Origin: Chitinophaga silvisoli
GTDB lineage: Bacteria; Bacteroidota; Bacteroidia; Chitinophagales; Chitinophagaceae
NCBI RefSeq assembly: GCF_003412465.1
Contig: NZ_QTJV01000015.1
Location: 62,001-126,000, forward strand
Direction: 5' to 3'
Length of the DNA: 64,000 nt
The notes beneath the pieces are model-generated. The model saw only the letters and a program-made list of their open reading frames with translations, ran no database searches and had not been told where the DNA came from. The position numbers and the translations under genes are program-made. This document shows, in pieces, positions 41,448-49,899 of the stretch. The stretch's first letter is position 1, and each line of letters starts with the position of its first letter.

Positions 41448-42233
41448 CTAAAGCGCTGTAAAAGTGAATGAATGAACGATCAGCTCCACTTCCTTCGCAT
41501 TTGAAGGCGCATTACCCTCAAATAGCCAAAGATTCATATGCACCGGCATTGCTACTGTACTCACATTATACCCTGAAGGTGTCGTCCAGGGGAAAAAGGC
41601 ATTTGCAGCCGCCTGCGTATGTCCGTGGAAACCGGAAAAAGATACACTACTGCTATTCCTGATAAACCGGTAGGTAGTATAACTACCATTCAGCTTCAGC
41701 TCCGCAGTATAATTAGCATTGCCACTACCTGTCTGAGGATACACGGTATAGTTATAATTAGGCCATGCATTGTTCCCCCAGCGGGCAAATTCAATATCCA
41801 TTTCATGGTGCCCGTCATCCCCGGATTTGTAATTAAATAATCCGAAAACGACATTCCTGTCCAGTGAATCAACCCTGCCTTCTACCTGCCATACATAGGT
41901 ACCGTAGCCAAATGATTGATTGGTATACACTTCTGAACAAAGCCATCTGCCAGTGCCGGCATCTTTTCTAAGCTTCAGGTGCAGGTAGCCATTGGCATCG
42001 ACCCATACGTTGCTGGAACTATTACTCCAGTAATTAGGACCCGGACCAGAGGTGCCGGTTTCAGTTCTTACCGTCCAGGTATACCCGCTAAATGAAATGG
42101 TGGATGCTGCAGCGCTTACTTTGGCACCAGCAGCCGTTTCCGTGGCAGGGGTCGCTGCCTGTTGCGTGGATTCTTTTTTGCAGCTGCCGAAAGCAATGAG
42201 CGTTACGGCCAGCGTCATGAATGTGTGCTTCAT
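41448..42233 (-). CDS. GH16-like glycoside hydrolase lipoprotein
   Basis: 261 residues with a lipoprotein signal (MKHTFMTLAVTLIAFGSC) and an alanine/threonine-rich spacer to about residue 45. The mature domain is a concanavalin-like sandwich, with FGYGTYVWQVEGRVDSLDRNV and the GH16 catalytic motif E-x-D-x-E in HHEMDIEFARWG, then strands with YTAELKLNGSYTTYRFI and MPVHMNLWLFEGN. GH16 enzymes cut beta-1,3/1,4-glucans or galactans. The exact substrate is open, and loss of activity cannot be excluded. The protein should be anchored in the envelope. Confidence 0.85.
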   Translation of the reverse strand: MKHTFMTLAVTLIAFGSCKKESTQQAATPATETAAGAKVSAAASTISFSGYTWTVRTETGTSGPGPNYWSNSSSNVWVDANGYLHLKLRKDAGTGRWLCSEVYTNQSFGYGTYVWQVEGRVDSLDRNVVFGLFNYKSGDDGHHEMDIEFARWGNNAWPNYNYTVYPQTGSGNANYTAELKLNGSYTTYRFIRNSSSVSFSGFHGHTQAAANAFFPWTTPSGYNVSTVAMPVHMNLWLFEGNAPSNAKEVELIVHSFTFTAL

Positions 42234-42398
42234 GATGGTTTATTTTGATGAGGAAAAGAGGTTTTTTAATATGGTCTATATAATGACACCGCAGAAATGT
42301 GTTACTTTGATGCGAAATCAAAAAAAAATCCGGTTTACCGGTTTAAGCAATCCCTATTCTTCATCCTTATTAGTTTGACCCCCACGCTGTTAATAACA

Positions 42399-43685
42399 AT
42401 GGGAAAAAAGCAATTATATCTGCTGCTGGCAGGTCTATTCATTTTCAGGCTGATCTATGGCCTATGTGCGGAATTTTGGTTTGCAGATGAACTGCAGATC
42501 TATCTGATTGGGTTGAAGTCCTATACTACCGGTACCTGGCCTTTTTACGGTCCCGATGTAGTATATACTCACACACAGATCCCCGGTGCCCTCCAGGGCC
42601 TCTTAGTGGCACTTCCATTTTACCTCTGGAAATTGCCTGAATTGCCCACATTTATTCTAAATGTACTGTCATTCAGTAGTTTATGCTTGCTGGCATGGTA
42701 CATTACCAAAAGGGTAAAAGGCGTGCCGGATTGGCTGGTATGGATCCTTTGTATGACTACTCCCTGGACCTTGTATTATAGTACCCGGGTGGTCAACCCT
42801 TCGTATGTATTGGTCTTTTCTATCCCGTTTTTTATTGCGGTGCTGGAATTGCTGCCTGTTTATACTGAGAAGCTTATCAAGCCAGGACTTGCTTATTTTA
42901 TCATGGGAATTACCACCACCTTCATCATGCAGCTACATATGTCATGGGTGCTGATGGTGCCATATACCCTGGTCGCCATGGCCTTCACTATGAAGACAGG
43001 CAATAGAAAGGTGATCCTGTTTTATATCCTGGGAGGATTACTGGGCTTAGCGACCCTGATACCTACCTGGTTACATCCGGATCCGATGGCTGGTAAAGTA
43101 GGTGAGAACATCGTATTCAACTGGAGTAATCTCGGTAACATCGTCACGATATTATTACGCTACCTATCTTTTGCTACTTACGAAGTGCCTTATGTATTGG
43201 GGGATTCTACTGACAAGGACATCATCATGCACACTCAATACTGGATGATTCCGTTTATCGTATTCCTGTTGATCATCGGTTTCCTGCAGGTAGGATTGTT
43301 GATTATTGGGTTCTTTATCAGGACTGAGAATGAGGAGTGGAAAAAAATGCGCTGGCTGAATATCTGCTCTTATGCATTACTGTTTTTCAGCTTTTTCTTT
43401 TCTATCAAGGGGCCATCTTCACATACCTTCTATTTATTGTTGCCCCTGCCCATGATCTACAGCTTCTATTGTTATGAATGGCTGATCTCAAAAAAGGCAG
43501 TGGCGCTGAAAGTATTGAAAGTCGTAGTCTGCTGCGGTTTCTTCTTTCACATGGGGCTGGGCATTTACAACTTCCAGCACAAATCCATTTACAAAGACAG
43601 ACCTAAAGTAACCGAAGCCCTGGACAAAATGGATTACCGCGTACTGGGTGAGCGGCGTTCCGATCAGTTAGGCTACGGCTATTAG
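42399..43685 (+). CDS. GT-C-like polytopic membrane glycosyltransferase (GT39/ArnT-like), putative
   Basis: About 428 residues from ATG 42399 (MGKKQLYLLLAGLFIFRLIYG); the frame is open for 34 more codons upstream, but that part is not typical. About ten membrane segments are seen. The first periplasmic loop carries FWFADELQIYLIG, with the acidic D-E pair expected of GT-C enzymes using lipid-linked sugars, and FYGPDVVYTHTQIPGALQG follows. A basic C-terminal tail ends in YGY. I cannot name the substrate. Its stop overlaps the stop of the convergent ClC gene by 4 nt. Confidence 0.65.
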   Translation: MGKKQLYLLLAGLFIFRLIYGLCAEFWFADELQIYLIGLKSYTTGTWPFYGPDVVYTHTQIPGALQGLLVALPFYLWKLPELPTFILNVLSFSSLCLLAWYITKRVKGVPDWLVWILCMTTPWTLYYSTRVVNPSYVLVFSIPFFIAVLELLPVYTEKLIKPGLAYFIMGITTTFIMQLHMSWVLMVPYTLVAMAFTMKTGNRKVILFYILGGLLGLATLIPTWLHPDPMAGKVGENIVFNWSNLGNIVTILLRYLSFATYEVPYVLGDSTDKDIIMHTQYWMIPFIVFLLIIGFLQVGLLIIGFFIRTENEEWKKMRWLNICSYALLFFSFFFSIKGPSSHTFYLLLPLPMIYSFYCYEWLISKKAVALKVLKVVVCCGFFFHMGLGIYNFQHKSIYKDRPKVTEALDKMDYRVLGERRSDQLGYGY

Positions 43686-44947
43686 TGATGTGGTGGCTGA
43701 TCCTTATAGCTATATACTGTGTAAGGATATATTTTCCCGGCGGTATAACGGGCTACCAGGCTGGCTACCAGGATGGGGAAAGTCAGTATGAAGCTGCCGG
43801 ATAAACGTACTGCCAGGGAAGATGAAGTAAGTGGTGCATGAATAGCGCCACTTAATACAGCAGCAATACCCAGGATAATGAAGTTGCTCACTATCAAGTG
43901 AGTGTGGAAGAACTGGTTACATGTCAACGCTACCAGCAGACCCAGCAAGGCTCCTACTACAATACTTGGCGCAAATACGCCGCCATCGCCACCTGCACCC
44001 AGTGTCACGGAGGAGATGATTGGTTTTAGCAATACAATGCCCAGGATCGTAAGCGCAAATGTAAAGGAGAGGGGAGCATGACTGGATTGTTCAATCATAT
44101 CTTTTACACCACTATAGCTATCGCCAAATAAGTGAGGGAATAGGAAGATACCCACACCTACTATGGCAGCACCCAAACCAATACGCATATATTCATTCTT
44201 CATGATACCAAAGCGATGTTTGATACCAATCACTGTCTTCGTAAAAAATACGGAGATCACACCAGCAATCACGCTCATACCAATCATATAAGGCACTGCC
44301 TGCCATTTCCATGGAAATGCACTCAATCCGAACAAAGCTTGCTCATGGAATAAGAACAGCCAGCCCCAGCCTATAGTCACAGCGATACCGCTGCTGATCA
44401 GTATAGTCCTGGTTACCTTCCTGGCTATCACTTCCAGCACAAAGAGCATCCCTACCAGGGGGCTACCGAACAATGCTGTTAAGCCACCTGCTACACCCGC
44501 GCAAATCAGTTCTGTTTTAAATTTGTTCGCAATACCGGCCTTTTGCCTGGTAACAGCACCGATCGTAGCTGTAGATACAACAGTGGATACCTCTACACCG
44601 GTAGAACCGCCGAAGATGACTGTCAGGAAACCATTGATAAAGTGAGAAGGAATTTTATATACAGGAAGTTCATTACGACGGGTATCAATAGTGAGATAGA
44701 TCTCTTTAATACCTTTATTGGGTTTCTTTCGGAAAGCGTATTTGCGTAATACGTGAATCAATACCAGACCGATCAGCGGGAAAACAATAAATAAGAAGGA
44801 GTAAGGTCTGATCGATTCAAAGAAATGGTCTTCGTAGTACTCTGTAATATGTTTCAAAACACTGGCCAGAATGGCGGAAAGTAAACCAGCAAAACACGAG
44901 GCAATTACCAGTTTGTAGTAATTGACCCTAATAATCTTATCGCGCAT
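43682..44947 (-). CDS. ClC family chloride channel/transporter, divergent
   Basis: 421 residues, about 10-12 membrane helices. ClC landmarks: FGGSTGVEVSTVVSTATIGA (site of the GREGP motif, with the gating glutamate kept), GVAGGLTALFGSPLVGMLFVLEVI (matching the NAPLAGILF region), and GGDGGVFAPSIVVGALLG (GxFAP). The first selectivity motif GSGIP is not evident (NKGIKEIY instead), and the proton-site glutamate after the FIIE-type run appears to be valine (FVLEV). The transported anion and coupling are therefore uncertain. Single gene, leftward. Confidence 0.88.
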   Translation of the reverse strand: MRDKIIRVNYYKLVIASCFAGLLSAILASVLKHITEYYEDHFFESIRPYSFLFIVFPLIGLVLIHVLRKYAFRKKPNKGIKEIYLTIDTRRNELPVYKIPSHFINGFLTVIFGGSTGVEVSTVVSTATIGAVTRQKAGIANKFKTELICAGVAGGLTALFGSPLVGMLFVLEVIARKVTRTILISSGIAVTIGWGWLFLFHEQALFGLSAFPWKWQAVPYMIGMSVIAGVISVFFTKTVIGIKHRFGIMKNEYMRIGLGAAIVGVGIFLFPHLFGDSYSGVKDMIEQSSHAPLSFTFALTILGIVLLKPIISSVTLGAGGDGGVFAPSIVVGALLGLLVALTCNQFFHTHLIVSNFIILGIAAVLSGAIHAPLTSSSLAVRLSGSFILTFPILVASLVARYTAGKIYPYTVYSYKDQPPHH

Positions 44948-45036
44948 GAAATTGATCTTTTAGTCCTGATTGGCGATGCAAAGTTAGGGCATAATGACCT
45001 GTCAGCGATAGACTTTATTTATTAGCATAGATAATC

Positions 45037-45062
45037 AGGGCGGGCTCACATGAACCCGCCCT
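45037..45062. terminator. GC-rich hairpin behind the dienelactone hydrolase gene
   Basis: AGGGCGGG pairs with CCCGCCCT, with an inner TCA/TGA pair, directly after the stop of the leftward gene. A T-run is weak. Confidence 0.55.
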
Positions 45063-45068
45063 TCGCAA

Positions 45069-45908
45069 TTAATTTAATTCGGCACCCAGGAAGGCTTTCA
45101 TATCATTCCAGCTGGCAGTGTCGGCAGCGGCATTGTATTCAATAGGCATATTGAATTTCTTGCCGGTTGCGGTTGCAGCAGGATTCGTAAATGCATGGGT
45201 AGCATTTGGATATTCCTTGAACACATATTTCACACCTGCAGAATCCATTTGCTTTTTGAATGTAGCTACCTCTTCAGGTGATACAAATTTGTCAGCAGCA
45301 CCATGGCAGATCAAAGCAGCTGCTGTGAACTGATCCTTAGAAACAGGCAGTGAAGTAGCCAGACCGCCATGGAAGCTTACCACTCCTTTCAGTGGCATAC
45401 CCAGGCGTGCCACATTTAGTACGCAGGAACCACCAAAGCAGAAGCCGATAGCTGCTATGCGGGAAGTATCTACCTGTGTATAAGTCTTTGCTTTTGCTAC
45501 AGCAGCAGCAATACGCTCATACGCCATTTTGGGATTGGCATAAAAGGGAGTCGCATATGCCTTAGCGGAATCCGGATTGTCAGCCAGTTTACCATTTCCA
45601 TACATATCCAGACCTACAGCAAAGTAGCCCAGTTCTGCCAGGCGCTGTGCTACATTCTTAACATGGGTATCAAGTCCCCACCATTCCGGTACTATCACGA
45701 TGACTGGTTTCTTTGTAGCCGTATCGTCATTGAAAGCGACTACGCTTTTCAAGGGTACGCCGTTGGCCTCAATGGTAAGGTCAGTTACCTGTACGGTAGG
45801 CGTTTTAGTGCTGTCTTTGGTTTCAGTGGTCGACGAGCCATTGTTACATGCGGTCATGAAGAGCGCGGCTGCCGGGATGGCAAGCAGAGTTCCAAGTGTG
45901 AATTTCAT
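45069..45908 (-). CDS. Dienelactone hydrolase family lipoprotein
   Basis: 279 residues. The signal ends in a lipobox (ALFMTAC, C21), followed by a polar spacer (NNGSSTTETKDSTKTPT). The alpha/beta hydrolase has PVIVIVPEWWGLDTH (with the DLH glutamate), AAIGFCFGGSCVLNVA (cysteine nucleophile in G-x-C-x-G-G), HGAADKFVSPEE (aspartate) and YPNATHAFTNP (histidine). It should act on lactones or esters in the envelope. It is divergent from a MarR regulator across a 102-bp region holding a perfect palindrome, so the two units may be co-regulated. Confidence 0.92.
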   Translation of the reverse strand: MKFTLGTLLAIPAAALFMTACNNGSSTTETKDSTKTPTVQVTDLTIEANGVPLKSVVAFNDDTATKKPVIVIVPEWWGLDTHVKNVAQRLAELGYFAVGLDMYGNGKLADNPDSAKAYATPFYANPKMAYERIAAAVAKAKTYTQVDTSRIAAIGFCFGGSCVLNVARLGMPLKGVVSFHGGLATSLPVSKDQFTAAALICHGAADKFVSPEEVATFKKQMDSAGVKYVFKEYPNATHAFTNPAATATGKKFNMPIEYNAAADTASWNDMKAFLGAELN

Positions 45909-45981
45909 CTGATAGTATTTGAGTTGAGTAATTGGATATGCAAGGTAGGCATTTCCCCTTGCTTATTTGAAAGTACCAAAG

Positions 45982-45997
45982 TAACTTTGCAAAGTTA
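45982..45997. promoter_or_regulatory. 16-bp perfect palindrome, probable MarR operator
   Basis: TAACTTTG and CAAAGTTA form a perfect palindrome 14 nt upstream of the MarR start, in the divergent region with the dienelactone hydrolase gene. It differs in sequence from the 756-779 operator. Binding by the adjacent MarR is inferred. Confidence 0.65.
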
Positions 45998-46010
45998 ATT
46001 TAATAGGCAT

Positions 46011-46445
46011 ATGTTTAATAAACAGGACGAAGAAATTGCTTACGGAATCCGCAACCTGGTGACTATCATGAGCAAGCGGCTGCGCAAGCAGATGAGCAAT
46101 CCGGAACAATTATCCATCGCTGAATTTAACGTACTGAGCATCCTCATGATCCAGAAAGAAGCATTTCCTTCGGAACTGGGTGCCCAGCTAAGCATATCCT
46201 CTCAATTCATGTCCCAGGTGCTGAACAGGATGGAAAGCCTGAAATACATCTCCAGGAAAAGCGCTCCTTCCGACGGCCGCAAAACACTGGTTACGCTTAC
46301 CAAACAAGGTAAACAAAAAGTAGAATTGTCACGCAGGGAAAGAGAAGAATGGCTGGCGCTCATGGTATCGGAAAAATATACACAGGAAGAAAAGGATGTG
46401 ATTAAGAAAGCTCTGGACCTGCTTTCTGCATTGACAGAATTATGA
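46011..46445 (+). CDS. MarR family transcriptional regulator
   Basis: 144 residues with the full MarR fold: a dimer helix, IAEFNVLSILMIQKEAF, the recognition helix SELGAQLSISSQFMSQVLNRME and the wing YISRKSAPSDGRKTLVTLTKQG with its D-x-R. The TGA stop overlaps the ATG of the MFS gene (ATGA), so the two are coupled. It probably represses itself and the exporter and answers a substrate of that exporter. Confidence 0.93.
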   Translation: MFNKQDEEIAYGIRNLVTIMSKRLRKQMSNPEQLSIAEFNVLSILMIQKEAFPSELGAQLSISSQFMSQVLNRMESLKYISRKSAPSDGRKTLVTLTKQGKQKVELSRREREEWLALMVSEKYTQEEKDVIKKALDLLSALTEL

Positions 46446-47791
46446 CTACTGAAAATAATAGCGGAAAGACCATTCGTTTTATGGCACCGCTTGTGTTGGG
46501 CAATATGCTCAACCCCCTGAATTCTACAATGCTGGCAACAGCGATTGTTGAGATCACGGGTGCTTTTAAACAAAACCTTGGATCAGGTGCATTGCTGATT
46601 GTACCGCTTTACTTTACCTCTGCTATAGGACAACCGTTGATGGGCCGGCTGGCAGACCTCTTCAGTGCTAAAAAGATTAATATCCTCGGCTTTCTGCTAA
46701 TTCTGGTATCAGCTGTTATTGGTATTTATGCACCTTCTTTCAACTGGCTGATCGTATCCAGGATATTGATGGGACTAGGTTCTTCTGCAGCCTATCCCTC
46801 TGCTATGACGATGATCCGTCAGCGTTATGCCGCCATGGGCCAGCAGGTGCCCAGCGTGGCTTTGAGCACCGTCGCCATGGCATCGCAGGTCTCTATTGCC
46901 CTGGGCCCCTTCCTGGGTGGAATCCTCACAGAAAGCTTCGGCTGGCAGGGAATCTTTGCTGTCAATATTCCCTTCGTCATCATCGCATTGCTTCTTTCCT
47001 ACAATAATAACAATTATCCTGAATCGCCCAAAGCAAAGACAGGACTGGATGTACCCGGGCTTACACTCTTCAGCGCATTCCTGATGTTGCTGTTACTTAC
47101 ATTGCTTTATCCTACTTATTTATATATCAAGTTACCGCTGACAATTTTATTACTACTCGCGTGTATCTATGTTGAATTAAAACACGAGCAACCTTTTATC
47201 AATGTACGGTTGCTGGCGATCAACCTGTCTCTCAGCACAACATTTTTACGGCAGATCGCCATCAACTTTATATTATACCTCGTGTTGTACGGATTGCCTC
47301 AATGGCTGGAGCAGTCTAAGAAGATCAATCCTTCCAGGGTAGGACTCATGATGCTCCCCATGTCCGCAGCAGCAATGGTGGTGAGTTTGCTCATATCAAA
47401 GACATCGAAGTACATTCACTTACTCATCTTCGGCACCTTATGTATTACTGCTGCCACCTGTGGCCTGTTCTTTCTGAACCATAACAGCCCTGTAATAAGT
47501 GTAATGGGGACTGCCGTGCTGATTGGCACAGCTATCGGGCTCCTTACCATTGCCAACCAGGGTACATTATATGCTGCGGCACCCGCTAATCAGACAGGGA
47601 CGAGCTTTGGCCTCTTCCGCACCGTAGGGTATATCGGTGCTATTGTAGCCGGTTCCCGCCTCAAGCATGAGTTTCATAATGGTGCTACAGACCAGGGATT
47701 GCACCAGCTCACTGTCTATGGACTGGTGGCCTGCGCTATCATCATTCTCTTTATGCTACCGGCTATCTTCAAAAAAATGAAACGAATATGA
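46442..47791 (+). CDS. MFS drug/metabolite exporter, DHA2 type
   Basis: 449 residues, with about 14 hydrophobic segments as in the EmrB/QacA-like DHA2 group. Motif A is seen as GRLADLFSAKKI between helices 2 and 3, and motif C-like glycines as GPFLGGILTESFGW. The N-terminus begins with LGNMLNPLNSTMLATAIVEI, the DHA2 'N.tivnvAlp' region. Export is driven by the proton gradient; the substrate is unknown. It overlaps MarR upstream and the isochorismatase remnant downstream by 4 nt each, so the original operon was probably MarR, exporter, hydrolase. Confidence 0.92.
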   Translation: MTTENNSGKTIRFMAPLVLGNMLNPLNSTMLATAIVEITGAFKQNLGSGALLIVPLYFTSAIGQPLMGRLADLFSAKKINILGFLLILVSAVIGIYAPSFNWLIVSRILMGLGSSAAYPSAMTMIRQRYAAMGQQVPSVALSTVAMASQVSIALGPFLGGILTESFGWQGIFAVNIPFVIIALLLSYNNNNYPESPKAKTGLDVPGLTLFSAFLMLLLLTLLYPTYLYIKLPLTILLLLACIYVELKHEQPFINVRLLAINLSLSTTFLRQIAINFILYLVLYGLPQWLEQSKKINPSRVGLMMLPMSAAAMVVSLLISKTSKYIHLLIFGTLCITAATCGLFFLNHNSPVISVMGTAVLIGTAIGLLTIANQGTLYAAAPANQTGTSFGLFRTVGYIGAIVAGSRLKHEFHNGATDQGLHQLTVYGLVACAIIILFMLPAIFKKMKRI

Positions 47792-47936
47792 ACACTGTAT
47801 TACTGGTAATGGATACCTCTTTACAGAAACACATGAAGGCACAGACATTCATCCGGAAGTGGCACTGCTGATGAAAAAGAACTTCGCCCGCCAGGCAACT
47901 ATTAAGACGGTCGATGAATGGACAGGGGATTTATAA
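47788..47936 (+). pseudogene. Degraded isochorismatase-family hydrolase gene
   Basis: Starts at an ATG overlapping the MFS stop and reads MNTVLLVMDT, the usual first strand of isochorismatase-like hydrolases. After a frame change, the C-terminal end reads EGTDIHPEVALLMKKNFAR then QATIKTVDEWTGDL and a stop, which fits the family's 'H..al..l...fA.v.tt.E' tail. The middle of about 120 residues, including the catalytic Asp and Cys, is missing. The gene is dead; the parts make it a deletion remnant. Family call is by resemblance. Confidence 0.55.
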
Positions 47937-48797
47937 TGATGAAGGGATGCAGCTGGCAGTATTGTCGGCTGCATTCTGATTTCCAGGGGGAAAGTATTTT
48001 TTAATCATTTTAGACAGATGACTCGCATCCGTAAAGCCAAGGTCCCAGGCTATTTCCTTCATGGACTGACCGGAATGCTGTATACGACTATAAGCTACGT
48101 TCACACGGGATTTGAGAATAAACTCTTTCAGACTTTCTCCCGTTTTCTTTTTGAAATATTCACTTACATAATTGGCGGAGAGATTGAATTCACCTGCCAG
48201 CGCATCTACCCGCAGTTTATCATTGTCAAACAGGTTGTATTGTATATACTGCAGCATGTCTCCGGCTACTTTATCACCCACCGGGTTATTCTCCCTGTAT
48301 GTACTTTCAAAATTCCGCATTAATATGTTTAGTAAGGCAAACATATTCGCCCTGATAATCGAACAGTATGGATCCTGTTTTGAAAGATACTCATGTTCTA
48401 TCCCTTTAATCAGGTTAATCAACAGCGCTTTGTCACTCGCACTGTGAATAATATCTCCCGGCAGGCGGTTGTAAGTGCTGATTATGTAATGCAGGTTATT
48501 GAACCAGTCAGAATAGTCCATTAGCTGCTTGCTGTCTTTCTGAAAAAAGAGGGCATTGAACTGGATGAATACAAACCGTGTGGGGGTATGGATCTGAAAA
48601 GAATGGCAGTCAAACGGAGGTAATAAAAAGATATTTCCCTCGGCATAGGCAATATTATGATCATTGATACACTGCCTGCCTGTACCTTTTTCTATATATA
48701 CCAGTTCAAAAAAGTTATGTTTATGCGGCCGGCGGCTCCATGCCTCGAGTGCTTCGACACTTACTGTAAATGGATGTATGGTATTTTCTATTAACAT
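47931..48797 (-). CDS. AraC family transcriptional regulator
   Basis: About 288 residues from ATG 48797 (MLIENTIHPFTVSVEAL). The N-terminal half is a cupin-like sensor (HKHNFFELVYIEKGTG, GNIFLLPPFDCHSFQI). The C-terminal half has two helix-turn-helix units: LRVDALAGEFNLSANYVSEYFKKKTGESL and SMKEIAWDLGFTDASHLSKMIKKYFP. It is divergent, by 98 bp, from a quinone-reductase-like gene, its likely target. The last codons overlap the decayed isochorismatase gene on the other strand. Confidence 0.93.
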   Translation of the reverse strand: MLIENTIHPFTVSVEALEAWSRRPHKHNFFELVYIEKGTGRQCINDHNIAYAEGNIFLLPPFDCHSFQIHTPTRFVFIQFNALFFQKDSKQLMDYSDWFNNLHYIISTYNRLPGDIIHSASDKALLINLIKGIEHEYLSKQDPYCSIIRANMFALLNILMRNFESTYRENNPVGDKVAGDMLQYIQYNLFDNDKLRVDALAGEFNLSANYVSEYFKKKTGESLKEFILKSRVNVAYSRIQHSGQSMKEIAWDLGFTDASHLSKMIKKYFPPGNQNAADNTASCIPSSL

Positions 48798-48895
48798 AAC
48801 CTCAAAACATACTTTTAATACCTTGAATTTTACAATGCCTGGCCCCTCACTTCGCGGCATCTTTGCATTGTAAATTAATCCAAAACACAGAAAAA

Positions 48896-49837
48896 ATGAA
48901 AGCGATCATAATCAACGGTTTTAATGAGAGTGAAAAATTGACCTATGTTGAACTGCCTGTGCCGGTTATCAAAGCAGACGAAGTGCTGGTGCAGGTAAAA
49001 GCACTGAGTGTAAATCCTGTTGATGTTCAGACACATAGAGGTACTGGTATTGCGGGTCGACTGAAGGACCAGCTGCCTGTGATCCTGGGTTGGGATATCA
49101 GTGGGGTGATTACCGCTGTTGGAGATGATGTCAAAGAATTCAAGGTAGGAGATGAAGTATTTGGAATGGTGAACTTCCCGGGCCATGGCAAGGCTTATGC
49201 TGAATATGTAGCGGCACCGGCTGCCCACCTGGCCCTGAAACCCGCCAATGTGAGCCATGAAGCTGCCGCTGCTACTACGTTGGCCGCCCTCACTGCTTAC
49301 CAGGCATTATTGCATCAAGGCAAACTGGGCAAAGGCCAGAAATTACTGATTACGGCTGCTGCTGGTGGGGTTGGTCATTTTGCTGTGCAGATTGCTAAAC
49401 AATTGGGTGCATATGTAATCGGCACCTCTTCTGCTGCCAATAAAGATTATATTCTTAGCATCGGTGCTGACGAGCATATCGATTACAAATCTCAGCAGGA
49501 AGACGAGATAATCAAAGATGCCGACCTCGTGATGGACAATGTACGTAGCCAGGATTTTGCTGCTACTATCCGCACGGTAAAGAAAGGAGGGACCTATATT
49601 AAAATTCCGAATGGTATACCGGAGCCGATGCAACAACTGGCCAAAGAAAATGATGTAAACGCCTTCTTCTATCTCGTACAGTCCAATGGTGCAGATATGA
49701 AAGTACTGGCAGACTGGCTGGGCAAAGGTATCCTGAAACCTAACCTGAACCTGTACGATTTCTCCCAGATGGAACTGGCTCATCAGCAACAGCTGGAAGG
49801 CAGAACCCGCGGAAAAATTGTGGTATCAATTAAATAG
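48896..49837 (+). CDS. NADP-dependent MDR-superfamily oxidoreductase (quinone reductase-like)
   Basis: 313 residues from ATG 48896 (MKAIIINGFNESEKL). The zinc-free MDR pattern: LPVILGWDISGVITAVGDDV, an NADP-binding LLITAAAGGVGHFAVQIAKQLGA, then GADEHIDYKSQQ and the closing GKIVVSIK. Members reduce quinones or alpha,beta-unsaturated carbonyls with NADPH. It is divergent from the AraC gene and 62 nt ahead of a second MDR gene in the same direction, so they may be co-transcribed and answer the same signal. Confidence 0.92.
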   Translation: MKAIIINGFNESEKLTYVELPVPVIKADEVLVQVKALSVNPVDVQTHRGTGIAGRLKDQLPVILGWDISGVITAVGDDVKEFKVGDEVFGMVNFPGHGKAYAEYVAAPAAHLALKPANVSHEAAAATTLAALTAYQALLHQGKLGKGQKLLITAAAGGVGHFAVQIAKQLGAYVIGTSSAANKDYILSIGADEHIDYKSQQEDEIIKDADLVMDNVRSQDFAATIRTVKKGGTYIKIPNGIPEPMQQLAKENDVNAFFYLVQSNGADMKVLADWLGKGILKPNLNLYDFSQMELAHQQQLEGRTRGKIVVSIK

Positions 49838-49899
49838 CCAACTGTTCACCGTCATAGAATGGCTAAGCCGCATTTCGTATTTTGTAAAAAAGGATCATT

